Below are positions 11,239 through 23,542 of a DNA stretch of 64,000 nt, piece after piece. Positions within the stretch are counted from its first letter, which is position 1. Every line of letters begins with the position of its first letter. Both the position numbers and the translations under genes were made by a program. A model generated the notes under the pieces. The model ran no database searches. It saw only the letters and a program-made list of their open reading frames with translations, and was not told the DNA's origin. Source of the stretch: Heterodera schachtii. Taxonomy: Eukaryota > Nematoda > Chromadorea > Rhabditida > Heteroderidae. The DNA lies in contig SIJG01000007.1 of assembly GCA_023374025.1 (NCBI GenBank), positions 539,852-603,851 on the forward strand. Direction: 5' to 3'.

Positions 11239-14200
11239 TTGGTGAAAATCCTTACAGCACTAGTCGATTGGTAAAAAGTGTACCGACAAAAGCAATCACT
11301 GTGCTGCATATAGGCCACGGAACGGGACGCGCTCGGTGTCCGTAGACTCAGCATGATGTGGCGAATCTAACGGTACCAAGCGCGTCACGTTCCGTTGCCC
11401 ATACGCTGAACAATGTGTGCACGAAGTTTGGTGAAAATCCTTACAGCACTAGTCGATTGGTAAAAAGTGATACGCTAAACAATGTGTGCACGAAGTTTGG
11501 TGAAAATCCTTACAGCACTAGTCGATTGGTAAAAAGTGTACCGACAAAAGCAATCGCTGTGCTGCGTATAGGCCACGGAACGGGACGCGCTCGGTGTCCG
11601 TAGACTCAGCATGATGTGGCGAATCTAACGGTACCGAGCGCGTCACGTTCCGTTGCCCATACGCTGAACAATGTGTGCACGAAGTTTGGTGAAAATCCTT
11701 ACAACACTAGTTGATTGGTAAAAAGTGTACCGACAAAAGCAATCGCTGTGCTTCGTATAGGCCACGGAACGGGACGCGCTCGGTGTCCGTAGACTCAGCA
11801 TGATGTGGCGAATCTAACGGTACCAAGCGCGTCACGTTCCGTTGCCCATACGCTGAACAATGTGTGCACGAAGTTTGGTGAAAATCCTTACAACACTAGT
11901 TGATTGGTAAAAAGTGTACCGACAAAAGCAATCGCTGTGCTGCGTATAGGCCACGGAACGGGACGCGCTCGGTGTCCGTAGACTCAGCATGATGTGGCGA
12001 ATCTAACGGTACCGAGCGCGTCACGTTCCGTTGCCCATACTCTGAACAATGTGTGCACGAAGTTTGGTGAAAATCCTTACAGCACTAGTCGATTGGTAAA
12101 AAGTGTACCGACAAAAGCAATCGCGGTGCTGCGTATAGGCCACGGAACGGGACGCGCTCGGTGTCCGTAGACTCAGCATGATGTGGCGAATCTAACGGTA
12201 CCAAGCGCGTCACGTTCCGTTGCCCATACGCTGAACAATGTGTGCACGAAGTTTGGTGAAAATCCTTACAGCACTAGTCGATTGGTAAAAAGTGTACCGA
12301 CAAAAGCAATCGCTGTGCTGCGTATAGGCCACGGAACGGGACGCGCTCGGTGTCCGTAGACTCAGCATGATGTGGCGAATCTAACGGTACCGAGCGCGTC
12401 ACGTTCCGTTGCCCATACGCTGAACAATGTGTGCACGAAGTTTGGTGAAAATCCTTACAGCACTAGTCGATTGGTAAAAAGTGTACCGACAAAAGCAATC
12501 GCTGTGCTGCGTATAGGCCACGGAACGGGACGCGCTCGGTGTCCGTAGACTCAGCATGATGTGGCGAATCTAACGGTACCAAGCGCGTCACGTTCCGTTG
12601 CCCATACGCTGAACAATGTGTGCACGAAGTTTGGTGAAAATCCTTACAGCACTAGTCGATTGGTAAAAAGTGTACCGACAAAAGCAATCGCTGTGCTGCG
12701 TATAGGCCACGGAACGGGACGCGCTCGGTGTCCGTAGACTCAGCATGATGTGGCGAATCTAACGGTACCGAGCGCGTCACGTTCCGTTGCCCATACGCTG
12801 AACAATGTGTGCACGAATTTTGGTGAAAATCCTTACAGCACTAGTCGATTGGTAAAAAATGAACCGACGAAAGCAATCGCTGTGCTGCGTATAGGCCACG
12901 GATCGGGACGCGCTCGGTGTCCGTAGACTCAGCATGATGTGGCGAATCTAACGGTACCAAGCGCGTCACGTTCCGTTGCCCATACGCTACACAATGTGTG
13001 CACGAATTTTGGTGAAAATCCTTACAGCACTAGTCGATTGGTAAAAAATGAACCGACGAAAGCAATCGCTGTGCTGCGTATAGGCCACGGATCGGGACGC
13101 GCTCGGTGTCCGTAGACTCAGCATGATGTGGCGAATCTAACGGTACCAAGCGCGTCACGTTCCGTTGCCCATACGCTACACAATGTGTGCACGAAATTTG
13201 GTGAAAATCCTTACAGCACTAGTCGATTGGTAAAAAGTGTACCAACAAAAGCAATCGCTGTGCTGCGTATAGGCCACGGAACGGGACGCGCTCGGTGTCC
13301 GTAGACTCAGCATGATGTGGCGAATCTAACGGTACCAAGCGCGTCACGTTCCGTTGCCCATACGCTGAACAATGTGTGCACGAAGTTTGGTGAAAATCCT
13401 TACAGCACTAGTCGATTGGTAAAAAGTGTACCAACAAAAGCAATCGCTGTGCTGCGTATAGGCCACGGAACGGGACGCGCTCGGTGTCCGTAGACTCAGC
13501 ATGATGTGGCGAATCTAACGGTACCAAGCGCGTCACGTTCCGTTGCCCATACGCTGAACAATGTGTGCACGAAGTTTGGTGAAAATCCTTACAGCACTAG
13601 TCGATTGGTAAAAAGTGTACCGACAAAAGCAATCGCGGTGCTGCGTATAGGCCACGGAACGGGACGCGCTCGGTGTCCGTAGACTCAGCATGATGTGGCG
13701 AATCTAACGGTACCGAGCGCGTCACGTTCCGTTGCCCATACTCTGAACAATGTGTGCACGAAGTTTGGTGAAAATCCTTACAGCACTAGTCGATTGGTAA
13801 AAAGTGTACCGACAAAAGCAATTGCGGTGCTGCGTATAGGCCACGGAACGGGACGCGCTCGGTGTCCGTAGACTCAGCATGATGTGGCGAATCTAACGGT
13901 ACCAAGCGCGTCACGTTCCGTTGCCCATACGCTGAACAATGTGTGCACGAAGTTTGGTGAAAATCCTTACAGCACTAGTCGATTGGTAAAAAGTGTACCG
14001 ACAAAAGCAATCGCTGTGCTGCGTATAGGCCATGGAACGGGACGCGCTCGGTGTCCGTAGACTCAGCATGATGTGGCGAATCTAACGGTACCAAGCGCGT
14101 CACGTTCCGTTGCCCATACGCTGAACAATGTGTGCACGAAGTTTGGTGAAAATCCTTACAGCACTAGTCGATTGGTAAAAAGTGTACCGACAAAAGCAAT

Positions 14201-17200
14201 CGCTGTGCTGCGTATAGGCCACGGAACGGGACGCGCTCGGTGTCCGTAGACTCAGCATGATGTGGCGAATCTAACGGTACCGAGCGCGTCACGTTCCGTT
14301 GCCCATACGCTGAACAATGTGTGCACGAATTTTGGTGAAAATCCTTACAGCACTAGTCGATTGGTAAAAAGTGTACCGACAAAAGCAATCGCTGTGCTGC
14401 GTATAGGCCATGGAACGGGACGCGCTCGGTGTCCGTAGACTCAGCATGATGTGGCGAATCTAACGGTACCGAGCGCGTCACGTTCCGTTGCCCATACGCT
14501 GAACAATGTGTGCACGAAGTTTGGTGAAAATCCTTACAGCACTAGTCGATTGGTAAAAAGTGTACCGACAAAAGCAATCGCTGTGCTGCGTATAGGCCAC
14601 GGAACGGGACGCGCTCGGTGTCCGTAGACTCAGCATGATGTGGCGAATCTAACGGTACCGAGCGCGTCACGTTCCGTTGCCCATACGCTGAACAATGTGT
14701 GCACGAAGTTTGGTGAAAATCCTTACAGCACTAGTCGATTGGTAAAAAGTGTACCGACAAAAGCAATCGCTGTGCTGCGTATAGGCCACGGAACGGGACG
14801 CGCTCGGTGTCCGTAGACTCAGCATGATGTGGCGAATCTAACGGTACCGAGCGCGTCACGTTCCGTTGCCCATACTCTGAACAATGTGTGCACGAAGTTT
14901 GGTGAAAATCCTTACAGCACTAGTCGATTGGTAAAAAGTGTACCGACAAAAGCAATCGCTGTGCTGCGTATAGGCCACGGAACGGGACGCGCTCGGTGTC
15001 CGTAGACTCAGCATGATGTGGCGAATCTAACGGTACCAAGCGCGTCACGTTCCGTTGCCCATACGCTGAACAATGTGTGCACGAAGTTTGGTGAAAATCC
15101 TTACAGCACTAGTCGATTGGTAAAAAGTGTACCGACAAAAGCAATCGCTGTGCTGCGTATAGGCCATGGAACGGGACGCGCTCGGTGTCCGTAGACTCAG
15201 CATGATGTGGCGAATCTAACGGTACCAAGCGCGTCACGTTCCGTTGCCCATACGCTGAACAATGTGTGCACGAATTTTGGTGAAAATCCTTACAGCACTA
15301 GTCGATTGGTAAAAAGTGTACCGACAAAAGCAATCGCTGTGCTGCGTATAGGCCATGGAACGGGACGCGCTCGGTGTCCGTAGACTCAGCATGATGTGGC
15401 GAATCTAACGGTACCGAGCGCGTCACGTTCCGTTGCCCATACGCTGAACAATGTGTGCACGAAGTTTGGTGAAAATCCTTACAGCACTAGTCGATTGGTA
15501 AAAAGTGTACCGACAAAAGCAATCGCTGTGCTGCGTATAGGCCATGGAACGGGACGCGCTCGGTGTCCGTAGACTCAGCATGATGTGGCGAATCTAACGG
15601 TACCGAGCGCGTCACGTTCCGTTGCCCATACGCTGAACAATGTGTGCACGAAGTTTGGTGAAAATCCTTACAGCACTAGTCGATTGGTAAAAAGTGTACC
15701 GACAAAAGCAATCGCTGTGCTGCGTATAGGCCATGGAACGGGACGCGCTCGGTGTCCGTAGACTCAGCATGATGTGGCGAATCTAACGGTACCGAGCGCG
15801 TCACGTTCCGTTGCCCATACGCTGAACAATGTGTGCACGAAGTTTGGTGAAAATCCTTACAGCACTAGTCGATTGGTAAAAAGTGTACCGACAAAAGCAA
15901 TCGCTGTGCTGCGTATAGGCCATGGAACGGGACGCGCTCGGTGTCCGTAGACTCAGCATGATGTGGCGAATCTAACGGTACCGAGCGCGTCACGTTCCGT
16001 TGCCCATACGCTGAACAATGTGTGCACGAAGTTTGGTGAAAATCCTTACAGCACTAGTCGATTGGTAAAAAGTGTACCGACAAAAGCAATCGCTGTGCTG
16101 CGTATAGGCCACGGAACGGGACGCGCTCGGTGTCCGTACACTCAGCATGATGTGGCGAATCTAACGGTACCGAGCGCGTCACGTTCCGTTGCCCATACGC
16201 TAAACAATGTGTGCACGAATTTTGGTGAAAATCCTTAAAGCACTAGTCGATTGGTAAAAAGTGTACCGACGAAAGCAGTCGCTGTGCTGCGTATAGGCCA
16301 CGGAACGGGACGCGCTCGGTGTCCGTAGACTCAGCATGATGTGGCGAATCTAACGGTACCGAGCGCGTCACGTTCCGTTGCCCATACGCTGAACAATGTG
16401 TGCACGAACTTTGGTGAAAATCCTTACAGCACTAGTCGATTGGTAAAAAGTGTACCGACGAAAGCAGTCGCTGTGCTGCGTATAGGCCACGGAACGGGAC
16501 GCGCTCGGTGTCCGTAGACTCAGCATGATGTGGCGAATCTAACGGTACCGAGCGCGTCACGTTCCGTTGCCCATACGCTGAACAATGTGTGCACGAAGTT
16601 TGGTGAAAATCCTTACAGCACTAGTCGATTGGTAAAAAGTGTACCGACAAAAGCAATCGCTGTGCTGCGTATAGGCCATGGAACGGGACGCGCTCGGTGT
16701 CCGTAGACTCAGCATGATGTGGCGAATCTAACGGTACCGAGCGCGTCACGTTCCGTTGCCCATACGCTGAACAATGTGTGCACGAAGTTTGGTGAAAATC
16801 CTTACAGCACTAGTCGATTGGTAAAAAGTGTACCGACGAAAGCAATCGCTGTGCTGCGTATAGGCCATGGAACGGGACGCGCTCGGTGTCCGTAGACTCA
16901 GCATGATGTGGCGAATCTAACGGTACCGAGCGCGTCACGTTCCGTTGCCCATACGCTGAACAATGTGTGCACGAAGTTTGGTGAAAATCCTTACAGCACT
17001 AGTCGATTGGTAAAAAGTGTACCGACAAAAGCAATCGCTGTGCTGCGTATAGGCCATGGAACGGGACGCGCTCGGTGTCCGTAGACTCAGCATGATGTGG
17101 CGAATCTAACGGTACCGAGCGCGTCACGTTCCGTTGCCCATACGCTGAACAATGTGTGCACGAAGTTTGGTGAAAATCCTTACAGCACTAGTCGATTGGT

Positions 17201-17690
17201 AAAAAGTGTACCGACAAAAGCAATCGCTGTGCTGCGTATAGGCCACGGAACGGGACGCGCTCGGTGTCCGTAGACTCAGCATGATGTGGCGAATCTAACG
17301 GTACCGAGCGCGTCACGTTCCGTTGCCCATACGCTGAACAATGTGTGCACGAAGTTTGGTGAAAATCCTTACAGCACTAGTCGATTGGTAAAAAGTGTAC
17401 CGACAAAAGCAATCGCTGTGCTGCGTATAGGCCACGGAACGGGACGCGCTCGGTGTCCGTAGACTCAGCATGATGTGGCGAATCTAACGGTACCGAGCGC
17501 GTCACGTTCCGTTGCCCATACGCTGAACAATGTGTGCACGAAGTTTGGTGAAAATCCTTACAGCACTAGTCGATTGGTAAAAAGTGTACCGACAAAAGCA
17601 ATCGCTGTGCTGCGTATAGGCCACGGAACGGGACGCGCTCGGTGTCCGTAGACTCAGCATGATGTGGCGAACCTAACGGTACCGAGCGCG
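11239..17690 (+). repeat. 189-bp satellite array, plus-oriented arm, about 34 units
   Basis: The landmark GGTGAAAATCC lies at 11241, 11430, 11499 and 11688, so the monomer is 189 bp with one 69-bp partial unit near 11430. Copies are almost identical; most differences are a few recurring substitutions such as ACCAAGC/ACCGAGC, GAAGTTT/GAATTTT and CCACGG/CCATGG. The left part alternates ACCAAGC and ACCGAGC over eight successive units, a dimeric higher-order pattern of about 378 bp. The monomer holds its own internal inverted repeat: GGAACGGGACGCGCTCGG against CCGAGCGCGTCACGTTCC. Confidence 0.97.
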
Positions 17691-20600
17691 TCACGTTCCA
17701 TGGCCCATACGCAGCACAGCGACTGCTTTTGTCGGTTCACTTTTTACCAATCGACTAGTGCTGTAAGGATTTTCACCAAACTTCGTGCACACATTGTATA
17801 GCGTATGGGCAACGGAACGTGACGCGTTCGGTACCAGTTAGATTCGCCACATCATGCTGAGTCTACGGGCACCGAGCGCGTCCCGTTCCGTGGCCTATAC
17901 GCAGCACAGCGACTGCTTTCGTCGGTTCACTTTTTACCAATCGACTAGTGCTGTAAGGATTTTCACCAAACTTCGTGCACACCTTGTATAGCGTATGGGC
18001 AACGGAACGTGACGCGCTCGGTACCGTTAGATTCGCCACATCATGCTGAGTCTACGGACACCGAGCGCGTCCCGTTCCGTGGCCTATACGCAGCACAGCG
18101 TCTGCTTTCGTCGGTTCACTTTTTACCAATCGACTAGTGCTGTAAGGATTTTCACCAAACTTCGTGCACACATTGTATAGCGTATGGGCAACGGAACGTG
18201 ACGCGCTCGGTACCGTTAAGTTCGCCACATCATGCTGAGTCTACGGGCACCGAGCGCGTCCCGTTCCGTGGCCTATACGCAGCACAGCGACTGCTTTCGT
18301 CGGTTCACTTTTTACCAATCGACTAGTGCTGTAAGGATTTTCACCAAACTTCGTGCACACATTGTATAGCGTATGGGCAACGGAACGTGACGCGCTCGGT
18401 ACCGTTAGATTCGCCACATCATGCTGAGTCTACGGACACCGAGCGCGTCCCGTTCCGTGGCCTATACGCAGCACAGCGATTGCTTTCGTCGGTTCATTTT
18501 TTACCAATCGACTAGTGCTGTAAGGATTTTCACCAAAATTCGTGCACACATTGTATAGCGTATGGGCAACGGAACGTGACGCGCTCGGTACCGTTAGGTT
18601 CGCCACATCATGCTGAGTCTACGGGCACCGAGCGCGTCCCGTTCCGTGGCCTATACGCAGCACAGCGACTGCTTTCGTCGGTTCACTTTTTACCAATCGA
18701 CTAGTGCTGTAAGGATTTTCACCAAACTTCGTGCACACATTGTATAGCGTATGGGCAACGGAACGTGACGCGCTCGGTACCGTTAGGTTCGCCACATCAT
18801 GCTGAGTCTACGGGCACCGAGCGCGTCCCGTTCCATGGCCCATACGCAGCACAGCGACTGCTTTCGTCGGTTCACTTTTTACCAATCGACTAGTGCTGTA
18901 AGGATTTTCACCAAACTTCGTGCACACATTGTATAGCGTATGGGCAACGGAACGTGACGCGCTCGGTACCGTTAGGTTCGCCACATCATGCTGAGTCTAC
19001 GGGCACCGAGCGCGTCCCGTTCCATGGCCCATACGCAGCACAGCGACTGCTTTCGTCGGTTCACTTTTTACCAATCGACTAGTGCTGTAAGGATTTTCAC
19101 CAAACTTCGTGCACACATTGTTTAGCGTATGGGCAACGGAACGTGACGCGCTCGGTACCGTTAGGTTCGCCACATCATGCTGAGTCTACGGGCACCGAGC
19201 GCGTCCCGTTCCAGTGGCCCATACGCAGCACAACGACTGCTTTCGTCGGTTCACTTTTTACCAATCGACTAGTGCTGTAAGGATTTTCACCAAACTTCGT
19301 GCACACATTGTATAGCGTATGGGCAACGGAACGTGACGCGCTCGGTACCGTTAGGTTCGCCACATCATGCTGAGTCTACGGCCACCGAGCGCGTCCCGTT
19401 CCGTGGCCTATACGCAGCACAGCGACTGCTTTCGTCGGTTCACTTTTTACCAATCGACTAGTGCTGTAAGGATTTTCACCAAACTTCGTGCACACATTGT
19501 TTAGCGTATGGGCAACGGAACGTGACGCGCTCGGTACCGTTAGGTTCGCCACATCATGCTGAGTCTACGGGCACCGAGCGCGTCCCGTTCCGTGGCCTAT
19601 ACGCAGCACAGCGACTGCTTTTGTCGGTTCACTTTTTACCAACGACTAGTGCTGTAAGTATTTTCACCAAAATTCGTGCACACATTGTATAGCGTATGGG
19701 CAACGGAACGTGACGCGCTCGGTACCGTTAGGTTCGCCACATCATGCTGAGTCTACGGGCACCGAGCGCGTCCCGTTCCAGTGGCCTATACGCAGCACAG
19801 CGACTGCTTTTGTCGGTTCACTTTTTACCAATCGACTAGTGCTGTAAGGATTTTCACCAAACTTCGTGCACACATTGTATAGCGTATGGGCAACGGAACG
19901 TGACGCGCTCGGTACCGTTAGGTTCGCCACCTCCTGCTGAGGCTACGTACACCCCTCCCCTCCCGTTCCAGTCTCCCATACGCAGCACAGCGACTGCTTT
20001 CGTCGGTTCACTTTTTACCAATCGACTAGTGCTGTAAGGATTTTCACCAAACTTCGTGCACACATTGTATAGCGTATGGGCAACGGAACGTGACGCGCTC
20101 GATACCGTTAGGTTCGCCACATCATGCTGAGTCTACGGGCACCGAGCGCGTCCCGTTCCAGTGGCCTATACGCAGCACAGCGACTGCTTTCGTCGGTTCA
20201 CTTTTTACCAATCGACTAGTGCTGTAAGGATTTTCACCAAACTTCGTGCACACATTGTTTAGCGTATGGGCAACGGAACGTGACGCGCTCGGTACCGTTA
20301 GGTTCGCCACATCATGCTGAGTCTACGGGCACCGAGCGCGTCCCGTTCCATGGCCCATACGCAGCACAGCGACTGCTTTCGTCGGTTCACTTTTTACCAA
20401 TCGACTAGTGCTGTAAGGATTTTCACCAAACTTCGTGCACACATTGTATAGCGTATGGGCAACGGAACGTGACGCGCTCGGTACCGTTAGGTTCGCCACA
20501 TCATGCTGAGTCTACGGGCACCGAGCGCGTCCCGTTCCATGGCCCATACGCAGCACAGCGACTGCTTTTGTCGGTTCACTTTTTACCAATCGACTAGTGC

Positions 20601-23323
20601 TGTAAGGATTTTCACCAAACTTCGTGCACACATTGTTTAGCGTATGGGCAACGGAACGTGACGCGCTCGGTACCGTTAGATTCGCCACATCATGCTGAGT
20701 CTACGGGCACCGAGCGCGTCCCGTTCCATGGCCTATACGCAGCACAGCGACTGCTTTCGTCGGTTCACTTTTTACCAATCGACTAGTGCTGTAAGGATTT
20801 TCACCAAACTTCGTGCACACATTGTTTAGCGTATGGGCAACGGAACGTGACGCGCTCGGTACCGTTAGGTTCGCCACATCATGCTGAGTCTACGGGCACC
20901 GAGCGCGTCCCGTTCCATGGCCCATACGCAGCACAGCGACTGCTTTTGTCGGTTCACTTTTTACCAATCGACTAGTGCTGTAAGGATTTTCACCAAACTT
21001 CGTGCACACATTGTATAGCGTATGGGCAACGGAACGTGACGCGCTCGGTACCGTTAGGTTCGCCACATCATGCTGAGTCTACGGGCACCGAGCGCGTCCC
21101 GTTCCATGGCCCATACGCAGCACAACGACTGCTTTCGTCGGTTCACTTTTTACCAATCGACTAGTGCTGTAAGGATTTTCAACAAACTTCGTGCACACAT
21201 TGTATAGCGTATGGGCAACGGAACGTGACGCGCTCGGTACCGTTAGGTTCGCCACATCATGCTGAGTCTACGGGCACCGAGCGCGTCCCGTTCCAGTGGC
21301 CCATACGCAGCACAGCGACTGCTTTCGTCGGTTCACTTTTTACCAATCGACTAGTGCTGTAAGGATTTTCACCAAACTTCGTGCACACATTGTTTAGCGT
21401 ATGGGCAACGGAACGTGACGCGCTCGGTACCGTTAGGTTCGCCACATCATGCTGAGTCTACGGGCACCGAGCGCGTCCCGTTCCATGGCCCATACGCAGC
21501 ACAGCGACTGCTTTCGTCGGTACACTTTTTACCAATCGACTAGTGCTGTAAGGATTTTCACCAAACTTCGTGCACACATTGTATAGCGTATGGGCAACGG
21601 AACGTGACGCGCTCGATACCGTTAGGTTCGCCACATCATGCTGAGTCTACGGGCACCGAGCGCGTCCCGTTCCAGTGGCCCATACGCAGCACAGCGACTG
21701 CTTTTGTCGGTTCACTTTTTACCAATCGACTAGTGCTGTAAGGATTTTCACCAAACTTCGTGCACACATTGTATAGCGTATGGGCAACGGAACGTGACGC
21801 GCTCGATACCGTTAGGTTCGCCACATCATGCTGAGTCTACGGGCACCGAGCGCGTCCCGTTCCATGGCCCATACGCAGCACAGCGACTGCTTTCGTCGGT
21901 TCACTTTTTACCAATCGACTAGTGCTGTAAGGATTTTCACCAAACTTCGTGCACACATTGTATAGCGTATGGGCAACGGAACGTGACGCGCTCGATACCG
22001 TTAGGTTCGCCACATCATGCTGAGTCTACGGGCACCGAGCGCGTCCCGTTCCGTGGCCTATACGCAGCACAGCGACTGCTTTCGTCGGTTCACTTTTTAC
22101 CAATCGACTAGTGCTGTAAGGATTTTCACCAAACTTCGTGCACACATTGTTCAGAGTATGGGCAACGGAACGTGACGCGCTCGGTACCGTTAGGTTCGCC
22201 ACATCATGCTGAGTCTACGGGCACCGAGCGCGTCCCGTTCCGTGGCCCATACGCAGCACAGCGACTGCTTTCGTCGGTTCACTTTTTACCAATCGACTAG
22301 TGCTGTAAGGATTTTCACCAAACTTCGTGCACACATTGTATAGCGTATGGGCAACGGAACGTGACGCGCTCGGTACCGTTAGGTTCGCCACATCATGCTG
22401 AGTCTACGGGCACCGAGCGCGTCCCGTTCCATGGCCCATACGCAGCACAACGACTGCTTTCGTCGGTTCACTTTTTACCAATCGACTAGTGCTGTAAGGA
22501 TTTTCACCAAACTTCGTGCACACATTGTATAGCGTATGGGCAACGGAACGTGACGCGCTCGATACCGTTAGGTTCGCCACATCATGCTGAGTCTACGGGC
22601 ACCGAGCGCGTCCCGTTCCATGGCCCATACGCAGCACAACGACTGCTTTCGTCGGTTCACTTTTTACCAATCGACTAGTGCTGTAAGGATTTTCACCAAA
22701 CTTCGTGCACACATTGTATAGCGTATGGGCAACGGAACGTGACGCGCTCGGTACCGTTAGGTTCGCCACATCATGCTGAGTCTACGGGCACCGAGCGCGT
22801 CCCGTTCCAGTGGCCCATACGCAGCACAGCGACTGCTTTCGTCGGTTCACTTTTTACCAATCGACTAGTGCTGTAAGGATTTTCACCAAACTTCGTGCAC
22901 ACATTGTTTAGCGTATGGGCAACGGAACGTGACGCGCTCGGTACCGTTAGGTTCGCCACATCATGCTGAGTCTACGGGCACCGAGCGCGTCCCGTTCCAT
23001 GGCCCTTACGCAGCACAGCGACTGCTTTTGTCGGTTCACTTTTTACCAATCGACTAGTGCTGTAAGGATTTTCACCAAACTTCGTGCACACATTGTATAG
23101 CGTATGGGCAACGGAACGTGACGCGCTCGGTACCGTTAGGTTCGCCACATCATGCTGAGTCTACGGGCACCGAGCGCGTCCCGTTCCATGGCCCATACGC
23201 AGCACAGCGACTGCTTTCGTCGGTTCACTTTTTACCAATCGACTAGTGCTGTAAGGATTTTCACCAAACTTCGTGCACACATTGTTTAGCGTATGGGCAA
23301 CGGAACGTGACGTGCTCGGTACC
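17691..23323 (-). repeat. 189-bp satellite array, inverted arm, about 30 units
   Basis: From about 17690 the same monomer runs in reverse orientation to 23323. This arm has its own diagnostic variants: GGTTCACTTTTTACC instead of GTACACTTTTTACC, CTACGGGCACCG, GGTTCGCCAC, and CCATGGCCCATACGC or CCAGTGGCC. The two arms have therefore been homogenised separately. One unit at about 19940-19975 carries a cluster of substitutions. The array ends inside a monomer at GCTCGGTACC, followed by unrelated sequence. Confidence 0.97.
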
Positions 23324-23542
23324 CAGATGGTGGAGGAGCAGCGAAACAGTCAATACCAATTCTCTCAACACTTGATCATCAGTTTGCAGTGTCGCGGCGT
23401 ATACCTTCATAAATACAAAGAAAACATATTTTTAGGGGTTTTCGAGGTCGCTGAAGACGGATATGACACCCATTTTGACCTATATAAAAACTCTAACACG
23501 AACAAAAAATGGATTTTTGGTACTAATAGGGATGGTTGGTAC

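Noticed and set aside
11358..22959. Family of 60-90 residue proteins beginning MANLTVP in the satellite
   Set aside because: The frames follow from a monomer length divisible by three, recur in every suitable unit and show no codon bias or homology. Kept only as a low-interest finding.
11239..23323. CRISPR-like array of regular repeats
   Set aside because: Units are contiguous 189-bp copies without unique spacers, in a eukaryotic genome and in two orientations. This is satellite DNA.
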